A stretch of DNA of 64,000 bases, from contig JBCFYV010011135.1 of assembly GCA_039000515.1 (NCBI GenBank), forward strand, positions 20,920,927 through 20,984,926, read 5' to 3'. Shown in pieces: positions 57,069-64,000 of this stretch. Both the position numbers and the translations under genes were made by a program. Within the stretch, counting starts at the first letter, position 1. Each line of letters opens with the position of its first letter. Source of the DNA: Timema cristinae (lineage: Eukaryota; Arthropoda; Insecta; Phasmatodea; Timematidae). The notes under the pieces were generated by a model. It did not search any database. It saw only the letters and a list, made by a program, of their open reading frames with translations, and was not told the origin of the DNA.

Positions 57069-57734
57069 CAGTGGAACCTGACTAATTCGAATTCCCGTAA
57101 CTCAAAATCTTCTTTAATTCGAATATTTCGCCCAGTCCCGTGAGTTTTGTATTAAAACTATGTTAAAAAATCTTGTATAATTCAAATTTTATTTTGGTTA
57201 GTTCGAACTTTTCATGAGTTGTAGCATAGTGTGCAGTATTGTAGTCCTTATTCTAGTTGTGGTGCCGTGTTTATAATTTTTGGAAACAAGCGAGGCAACG
57301 TTGAAAAGTGGCCAGTAGCCTTCTTCAAGCCCCTTCCGCTCTCCCATACGTCTTTGTTTACACGTACAGATCTGTACTGTTAGTCAAGGTCGAAACTCTC
57401 GAGCGGTTACGTGAGCTGTTATTAGTTACTCGTTCGTAGCGATATTCTTGTGACGTGCAATTTTATTATGTATTGTTTTAGTTTTTCTTTGGTCCATACT
57501 GTACTGTAGTGTTTGTGTGTGTGGTGTGTGTTTGTGTGTGTGTGTGTGTGTATATATCGTGATGTCACTCTCCAAACCACAGTCTTATAAATCCTTAACT
57601 TTGGACAAAAAAGAAGTGATGATAAAGGAACTGGAAAAGGGAATTCCTTTTTAGAAACTTATTTAATTCTAATGTTTGGATAGTTCGAATTTTTTTCCTG
57701 GTCCCATCATGTTCGAATTATCTCGGTCCCATTG
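57069..57734 (+). mobile_element. pogo/Tigger deletion derivative, 666 bp
   Basis: The left end is cagtggaacctgactaattc. The right end, cgaattatctcggtcccattg, is its imperfect complement. Both ends are flanked by TA (57,067-57,068 and 57,735-57,736). Further inward both sides carry TTCGAA words. Between them lie a leader with a (TG)n tract, the start of a transposase frame, and a short AT-rich remainder. Nearly all of the transposase has been lost, so the element cannot move alone but could be mobilised in trans if its ends still work. Confidence 0.85.
57562..57654 (+). pseudogene. Transposase N-terminus, CENP-B/pogo type
   Basis: Thirty codons then a stop. The product begins MSLSKPQSYKSLTLDKKEVM and continues IKELEKGI, matching the first helix region of the CENP-B-type N-terminal DNA-binding domain found in Tigger/pogo transposases (family pattern K.L.L..K..II..LEKG). 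The helix-turn-helix is cut off before its second helix, and the DDE catalytic domain is absent. It is a remnant created by internal deletion, not a small gene. Confidence 0.8.
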
Positions 57735-57739
57735 TAGTT

Positions 57740-58610
57740 CAAATTTTGACGAACAAAAATTAATTTTAAGTTACTTCATTCTAGTCTTTATCATCCTGAT
57801 GTGGATTGAGATGGGATGGTCTCGAAATCTGTGAATGGATGAGATAAATATTTAAGACTAGTTCACGTTGTTCGTGTTCATGTCTGTTTTATTTTATTTT
57901 CTGGTATATGTGCATTACTGACCCTCGAATAGTGTTAAATACTTAAATAGAAACTGTAGAGATTGAAGTTCGGTAACGACTGTTTGAACATGGCGTAGAG
58001 AATGCCTCTGCATACTTCCTCTTTTCTTGAAACTGTAATTTCCTCTCCTATACACATTCTACAAACTTCTGAAAGGTCGCCAAAGCTCGGATTTGATTTC
58101 AACGCCTCCGACCCTCAACCTCATCCTTCATGAGGTTGTAAGTGTTAACTTAAACACAGAATTGCGATTACTGGGACAAACTTTGGAATGCCAATTCATG
58201 TTGACACCAATTTATATAATAGCTTTATTGTTCAAAAGAACAGTTGTTTCTTCTCTTTTTTTTTGTTTTTTTTTTTGTTTTTTTTGTAAAGTGTAGATTT
58301 AGTTTCATCACCCTACTAGAGAAGCTTGGCTAAATACGAGTACATATTTAATTATTTATGGTTTCTATGTTAGGCTTAGCATACATACTCCATTTCCATG
58401 TATCAGTTCTGTGAATTGTCAGTAAGATATAATTCAATTCAATTGTTGTAATATTTTTACAATAATGTAAAGATATATTATTTCGATTTACAAATCTTAC
58501 GATATTTTTGTAAATGTCTATTTTAAGATAAAATTTGGAGAAATTTTGTGCGGTTCACCGTACCATTTATTTTTATTAATGATTTAAATATAATAGATAC
58601 CTCTTTAAAG
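57740..58610. other. Spacer
   Basis: AT-rich apart from 57,960-58,180, which is somewhat GC-richer. A T-rich run lies near 58,254-58,285. The 67-codon frame at 58,093-58,296 has no recognisable domain. Confidence 0.45.
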
Positions 58611-58616
58611 TTATTT

Positions 58617-58850
58617 TTAGTACCACATCTTAATACCCGTTCAGGTTATACGCTTATTTACTAAATAAGATAATGGTTTTAGAGAATAGGAAGGTTAAAT
58701 TTGGAGGAAGTGTACCCGAATTGTAGTGGATGGAGTGTTTTTTCTAATCACCATCATTACACCCGACAGTGATTCAAACAATTATATCAACTTAATCGGC
58801 AGTCTAGTCTAATACGAGATTAGCAATTTACACCAAATGATCACTGAATC
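58617..58850 (-). mobile_element. SINE-C copy, reverse strand
   Basis: The tail complement (taccacatcttaatacccgt), body, an inverted B-box remnant (gattcaaacaattatatc) and head (agtctagtctaatacgag) are present in order. Diverged. Confidence 0.75.
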
Positions 58851-59500
58851 GTTTTATAAAACCATTTTAACCAATATTCAAAGTGCATTAGAAATCAGTC
58901 ATTTTTGTGTAATCTATTGAAGCATTAACTCAATCTGAAATTAAATTGTACTTTTCTCTTTATTCCCTTATACCATTAAACCCTCAGCGCTCCGGCAGAT
59001 GACTTCTTAAGAAAATGAATAAATAAACCTTCTTTACGTTTACATAATTTCTCCAAAAGTAACTAGGAAAGTTGGGTCGTATATTTGTGTATAAATATAA
59101 GCTTCTTTTCTCACCCCCCCCCCCCCTTACAACATCCCAAGCGCTTCATCCCTCTCATGAACTTTTTAACAACCTACAAGATGTTTTAACAACTTCTGAC
59201 AGTAATTACATTCGTTTGTTAGTAATTAGGCACAGTTACGGTAAAAGGTATGGCACATTTCCTCCTCAACTTAAAAAAACAGTGTGTATATTAAAAAGAT
59301 CCCCTTTATCTGTTCTTTTATTTTCTACTATTTCATGTGAAGGGGGATGGTGACCAAACGAAAACTTAACTTCGAACTTTAAGGGGTTGAACTCACCTTC
59401 CTCCTATCACCAGCTTTAGAACGTGGAGAAGTGTAAAATGGTGTATTTAAATCAATATAAAAGAAACAATGGTTGAAATTCAACCATTACTATTACTTTA
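58851..59500. other. Spacer with a C13 tract
   Basis: Run of 13 C at 59,114-59,126. A 93-codon frame (59,072-59,353) crosses it, reading Pro; nothing recognisable in the rest. Confidence 0.45.
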
Positions 59501-59506
59501 AAAGTA

Positions 59507-59770
59507 GACCCGACTCGGTGGCTTACCTAGTTTCGTGTTGAGCTAGACTGCCAAGAACGGGGAGAATGAGGTTCGAATGTCGGTTGGGTAAAATTGGGGG
59601 GGTGTTTTTCCTAAATGGTTTTCCACTCTCCCTCTCCTCTAATGTAGGCTCACTTCCCAAAATTCACCCTTCCCTATTCCTAACCCAAGAGCGTGTTTAG
59701 TAGTTAAGCGTATAGTCCAAACGGGTAGTAAAACATGGTGCTATTATATTATATTATTATTATTATTATT
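59507..59770 (+). mobile_element. SINE-B, full length
   Basis: The head (gacccgactcggtggc) has an altered A box. The B-box region is ggttcgaatgtcggttggg. The body (ttttcctaaatggttttcc) and tail (ccaaacgggtagtaaaacat) are followed by a TTA-type repeat. Flanks attactttaaaagtag (59,492-59,507) and attactctcaaagtag (59,768-59,783) look like a target duplication with three differences. Confidence 0.88.
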
Positions 59771-59864
59771 ACTCTCAAAGTAGCATATTATTACTAATAA
59801 TTTGATCTAGATATCAAGTAAATCCAAGATCAAGTGTTACTTTTCTATTTTAATAATATGATTC

Positions 59865-60153
59865 GGGTGACCTGGTGGTCTAGGGGTAAGGTGTCAGACT
59901 TCTGTGCTGGCGGCCGGGGTTCAATCCTCGGTACCGGCACAGATTTATCTGATTACCAAACCCTTCCTTCACCTCTGACAAGACATCTTGTGAATGTGGG
60001 GAATGCCAGGCCTCCACCGTGGTTCGGATTCCACGTTAAACTGTAGGTCCTCCATTTCATCTCACAATCACCCTACCATTACACATTAGCGTAAGTGCGT
60101 ATAACCCGAACGGGTAGTAAACGCGGTGCTAATAATAATAGTAATAATAATAA
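59865..60153 (+). mobile_element. SINE-A, short subfamily, perfect target duplication
   Basis: Full-length head with intact A box (tggtctaggggtaagg) and B box (ggttcaatcct), short-form body, and a (TAA)n tail. The word taataatatgatt flanks it at 59,851-59,863 and 60,154-60,166. One G is missing from the tail (gtagtaaacgcgg). Confidence 0.96.
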
Positions 60154-60395
60154 TAATAATATGATTAATTAAATGCTGCTAAAACATAATTAGAAAATAT
60201 AATATCTTAGCTATTTAATCCATTATGATATACGCCCTCGTACAAATGGAATTTTATTATTGGCTGCAAAAAAAAAAAAACAACCACTGAGTTTATGGTG
60301 GCTGCGTTTTCTGATAGCTCGTGATTCTTAATAATTGATCGCACATTTGAAACTGACGATTTCCACGCGTCCATCATAGACTCTGCCATAAACGA

Positions 60396-60510
60396 GTGGA
60401 GAATCACCCTGGGTCTGGAATGATTCCTTATTAACTCGGTGGCATTTGCGTATCAAGTCAAAGGTCCCAGGTTTGATTCCCATGTCCGCGTGTCATTTTT
60501 CAATGTAAAG
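60396..60510 (+). mobile_element. SINE-E copy 2 (tRNA-like head)
   Basis: Second copy of the family at 7,911-8,040. Shared words are gtatcaagtcaaaggtccc, a B-box variant ggtttgattccc and gtcatttttcaat. The B box is less perfect than in copy 1, so this is the older-looking one. No acceptor-stem pairing typical of a functional tRNA was recognised. Confidence 0.68.
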
Positions 60511-60639
60511 AATCTAATCAATTTTTGTTTAGCTATATTTTTGGCAAAGACTAATTTAATTTACTTCACCCAATGTATATTTTTTATCACTACGTCTTTT
60601 TGTTCAGGTTATAAGCATATATTATAGGTCAAATAATTT

Positions 60640-60815
60640 ATTATAATGGGGTAGGGATGAGGAAGGAGGAGTTTTAGAAGTAATCTACCTAAATTTACAC
60701 GAAAAGAGGCTGGGAAACTATTTTAGGAAAAACACTCGCAGTAGACTTGGTTGGGATTCGAGCCCAAATCTCCCTGTCATCAGCAGCCAACTCTGACCGG
60801 AGAGTTATGCCTTTT
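60640..60815 (-). mobile_element. SINE-C copy, reverse strand
   Basis: The B-box complement gggattcgagcccaaatctc (60,753-60,772) is well preserved. The body (gggaaactattttaggaaaa) and head region (gtcatcagcagcc) are present. The tail is weak. Confidence 0.72.
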
Positions 60816-62040
60816 ACATTTCATTAATTATTACTGGCCTCCCTACACACTAATTCGAGTGCACTTTATATAACCTACAATATAGCACCTATACTTTTAA
60901 TTAAGAATGTAAAATCCTCGGGTTTTAATATTCATAACATATTTTTTACGAATATTTTTAATTTTATTGATTTGTTGAATATAATGTGATTCTTGATATT
61001 AGCTTGAATTTCTTTTCATAATTTCAGTTGTAGTAATAAAAAAATCGGTGGAATGTAGATCTCACTTCTTGCCTTTAAAAAAATGTTGGATAGGCTATAT
61101 CATGTCGTAGTCGTGTGGTTATCATAACTACAGTCTTAACATTTCTCTTTGGGTTTAAAGTTGAAATATTTATTATAATATATACATTAATTTGAATTCG
61201 ATATTTTACTTTATTAACAAGTAAGACAGAAAATAATTAATACTACAATTAACATACATTATATTTATCGATAATAACCTTTGTTCAAGTTTTTAAGTTA
61301 ACTTTCTCGAAATATATGACAAATTTTTTTTTAAAAAATGTGTCGTGGGTACTTGAGTTTGGCTACTAATCGAAAAACCTTTATAGATCCACCATATTGA
61401 AATGAAAAGCCTGATTAAGAAATTATTTATATAATTGGTTAGGCTAAGTTTTAAATACAATATTTACCAAATTCATTTAAAATTGGCCCAAGTATTTGAT
61501 GGGTATTGCGTATCAAATATTAAAAAAGACTAGATTTCAAAGGGTCTAGTTAAAATGAACATAGCTTAGTCTATTATTAAGTTAACCATAGGAATTACTG
61601 ACGCCTCAATATAAATGGTGGCGATGAGAGGGGTAATTTTAGTGGAAGAACACCCCATGGATATTCCACAGATGGGAAGATTCCCCTCCCTCCCAACCAC
61701 TAGTAAAACAGGAAAATAATAAATTCAACCACAAAATGTTTTCAAATAAATGTCACCTTTTTTTATTGTACGGTTATCATGAAATAAAATTAAAGTCATA
61801 GATGTTTCCTAGAATGTTTACTTTGTAAGATTCTACTTCCAAAAACTATTTTTCTAAAAACACATAAAATTTTGGAGTGTATATAAAGCTGTTTCTTTCG
61901 TGCGCGTTACAATGTGTCTCAAATATTGCAAAGGTTCGTCTACACACCAAGGTTAAAACCTTTTTATTTATGAGATTATAGAAAAAGAAAAAAAAAGTAT
62001 ACCGAGTTATTTACAAAAAACTTGTTTTCTACTCATCTCC
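60816..62040. other. AT-rich spacer
   Basis: No gene, tRNA-like box or element end was recognised. Confidence 0.5.
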
Positions 62041-62480
62041 TGTGGGAATCTGCACGTACCGGTATGTACTTAACCTTCTACACCCCTTCCTTTTTCACCC
62101 AACCGAATGAGATTCAAACCTCCCACCCCAACCCCCCGTAAAGCAAAGCTAGGGTGGTTCTCAGGAGGTTGAAAAGTGGGTATAGGGTTGGGGAAAGGGG
62201 GGGGGGGGGGTTGGGATGTAACCCACACCTCAAACTTTACTATGGTTCCCGGGCACTTCATTAGAAGGCGTCTTGCAATGCCGAGCCATGCACGAACGAA
62301 ACTTGCTTGTTTACTTTAGTCGGCGATAGGGTTCCTTGCCTCTTCACTGTATTATACCTCGAACCAGTGACCCTCCTCCTCAAGTCATGTCAAAACCTAC
62401 TCTCCCCTCTCGACCACTAACATGTCTTCGCCTGGGAAGTAATTGGAAGTCTGGACTGGCTCAGTGGCAAGAGATTGTCT
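62041..62480. other. GC-richer patch with a G14 tract
   Basis: Less AT-rich, single-copy within the window, with a run of 14 G at 62,197-62,210. Frames crossing it are Pro/Gly-rich artefacts. No promoter or exon signal could be argued. Confidence 0.4.
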
Positions 62481-62640
62481 ATAGCAGGGAACGTATAAAC
62501 TTTTACTGTTTCGAAAAAAAAAAAAAAAAATATATTATTAAATATTCGAATTTTAAAAATATAATTTATATTTTAAGGTAATTTACGTTTCCAGGGTTTA
62601 TATCCCTGCGTTAGTTGCAAATTCCTTTCTTAAAATAATA

Positions 62641-62915
62641 TTATTATAACACCGCGTCTTACTACCTGTTCGGGTTATACGCACTTACGCTAATGTGTAA
62701 TGGTAGGGTGATTGTGAGATGAAATGGAGGACCTACAGTTTAACGTGGAATACGAACCACAGTGGAGGCCTGGCATTCCCCACATTCACAAGATGTCTTG
62801 TCAGAGGTGAATGAAGGGTTTGGTAATCAGATAAATCTTTGCCGGGACCGAGGATTGAACCCTGGCTGCCAGCATAGAAGTCTGACACCTTACTCCTAGA
62901 CCACCAGGTCACCGA
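62641..62915 (-). mobile_element. SINE-A, short subfamily, perfect target duplication
   Basis: Complete from tail complement (gcgtcttactacctgttcgg) to head (ctagaccaccaggtcacc). The 12-bp word cttaaaataata flanks it at 62,629-62,640 and 62,916-62,927. An 88-codon frame on the minus strand runs through the SINE and is not a gene. Confidence 0.96.
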
Positions 62916-63064
62916 CTTAAAATAATAGTTTGTCAACTTAGAATAATCGTCAGCATATCTGTCTATCGTGCTAATGCTATTTGGTTTGATTCCTGGCATG
63001 TCCCAAATAATTATAGTTGCTTAAACCTGGGTTCCCCCTTGTACAAGGATTAGGTACCAATCAC

Positions 63065-63330
63065 GGACCTGCTTCAGTGGCAGAATAGTCTTAGACGTCA
63101 TTCTTGAAATAAGCTAAATGGTAGGGGGAAAATTGGGGTTTATAAAACCTGTTGGGTTTGCTGATAATGGCTTTTCCAAAAATAGTTCTCCATTCTCCCT
63201 CGATGCAAATGCAGGTACACATCCTTTAGTTTAAATATTATTAATTACCAATACATTAGAGGAATTTTATACTGATTCGTACAACCTTAACGATTAGTAA
63301 GCCATGGTGGTAAAATAAAATGTGGTCTGG
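63065..63330 (+). mobile_element. SINE-C copy, decayed
   Basis: The head gacctgcttcagtggcagaa and gcttttccaaaaatagttct, ttctccctcgatgcaaatgc and gattagtaagccatggtgg follow the family order. The B box is scrambled (aaacctgttgggtttgctg). Confidence 0.65.
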
Positions 63331-64000
63331 TTGTTAAGCATGTACTATATTTAAGGTAGTTTGTAAGTCATGTGCTGAAATAATTTTTAGTTTTAAAAGT
63401 GCATTTTAATTACTTAATTACCATTAATGACCATTGGTTGCGTAGTCTGAGCTATAAGTAGTCACAAATTATAACATATGAAAGCCAAGCAAAATGGGCT
63501 TTGATCAAATGATCATAACTGACACTCGTAAACTCCTAATATCCCCGTATGATCACATATAGTGATTCAAGTCAGCTTGTAAGTTCTACAGAGTCAAACA
63601 GCTCTCAGGAACTTGCAAGAGCACTGCAAAATTCAGTGATGTACATATCACTGTCTAGTTACTTGCTTCAAACACATGAACTTAACACTTCTTATTAGCA
63701 GCAATACCCTTACAATTAAAACCTTTACTTTTCCAAAGTAAACATAACTAAACATTCCCAATCCTAGCAAGAATACAAGCTAGATGAATGAGAATGAAAC
63801 TACATGACTACAAAATATAATTAAGCTCACTAAATAAACTTAAAGCGACAGAAACTTAGATTATATCCAATACCTACAAATGTACCCTTCCACATTTCAA
63901 AGCAATGTTCAAACAAGCAAATTAAATGCTTTGATCCAAACACGGGATTTTTAATATAGTTACATGTAAACCTAATCTTATCAGAATAAAATTAGTAAAT
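63331..64000. other. Spacer, no gene seen
   Basis: Moderately AT-rich and apparently single-copy within the window. No frame, repeat or element was recognised up to the edge. Confidence 0.5.

Overview
This window looks like gene-poor, AT-rich chromosomal DNA from an animal, most likely an arthropod and plausibly an insect. The pointers are: a Jockey-type LINE relic, several tRNA-derived SINE families, pogo/Tigger and hAT-like DNA elements, an imperfect array built on CCTAA words (related to the arthropod TTAGG telomere word), and the insect-type dispersed repeat near 16.1 kb. I found no host protein-coding gene, no genuine tRNA, rRNA or other RNA gene, no CRISPR array and no bacterial-type operon. 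Every open frame is short (113 codons at most), and the convincing coding traces are broken transposon ORFs. The species cannot be fixed from this sequence alone.

The window is dominated by SINEs, named here only for this report. SINE-A has about 285 nt, a tRNA-like head and a (TAA)n tail, with 12 copies. SINE-B and its older relative SINE-C have about 250 nt with a different tRNA-like head, and together number roughly 25 copies and fragments. SINE-D, SINE-E and SINE-F are rarer families with other tRNA-like heads. SINE-A and SINE-B/C share only their last 45-55 nt, which suggests one LINE machinery copies both. Six SINE-A copies keep perfect 11-13 bp target-site duplications, so that subfamily moved recently.

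Layout. 0-10 kb: three tandem arrays (44-, 51- and 32-bp units), SINEs, one hairpin-ended element, and a SINE-B nested inside a SINE-C. 10-19 kb: a 31-bp array, a 235-bp MITE with an internal perfect hairpin, a degenerate insect-type repeat, a hAT-like MITE, and SINEs. 19-30 kb: a 1,118-bp hAT element nested in a hairpin-ended element, a Jockey LINE relic split by a SINE-A, more SINEs, and a second Jockey 3' fragment that preserves the empty SINE target. 30-42 kb: SINE remnants, a LINE C-terminal relic, and a long AT-rich stretch with almost no repeats. 42-50 kb: a Tigger-like MITE, clustered SINEs, and a ~1-kb near-perfect inverted repeat. 50-64 kb: AT-rich DNA with a fourth hairpin-ended element, a pogo deletion derivative that keeps the first 30 codons of its transposase, and more SINEs.

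No cellular pathway is encoded here. The interacting parts are transposons: SINEs that depend on LINE proteins supplied elsewhere, and non-autonomous DNA elements that depend on transposases supplied elsewhere. The most unusual structures are the 1-kb palindrome at 48,958-49,953, the tail shared by unrelated SINE heads, and the nested insertions with exact target duplications.
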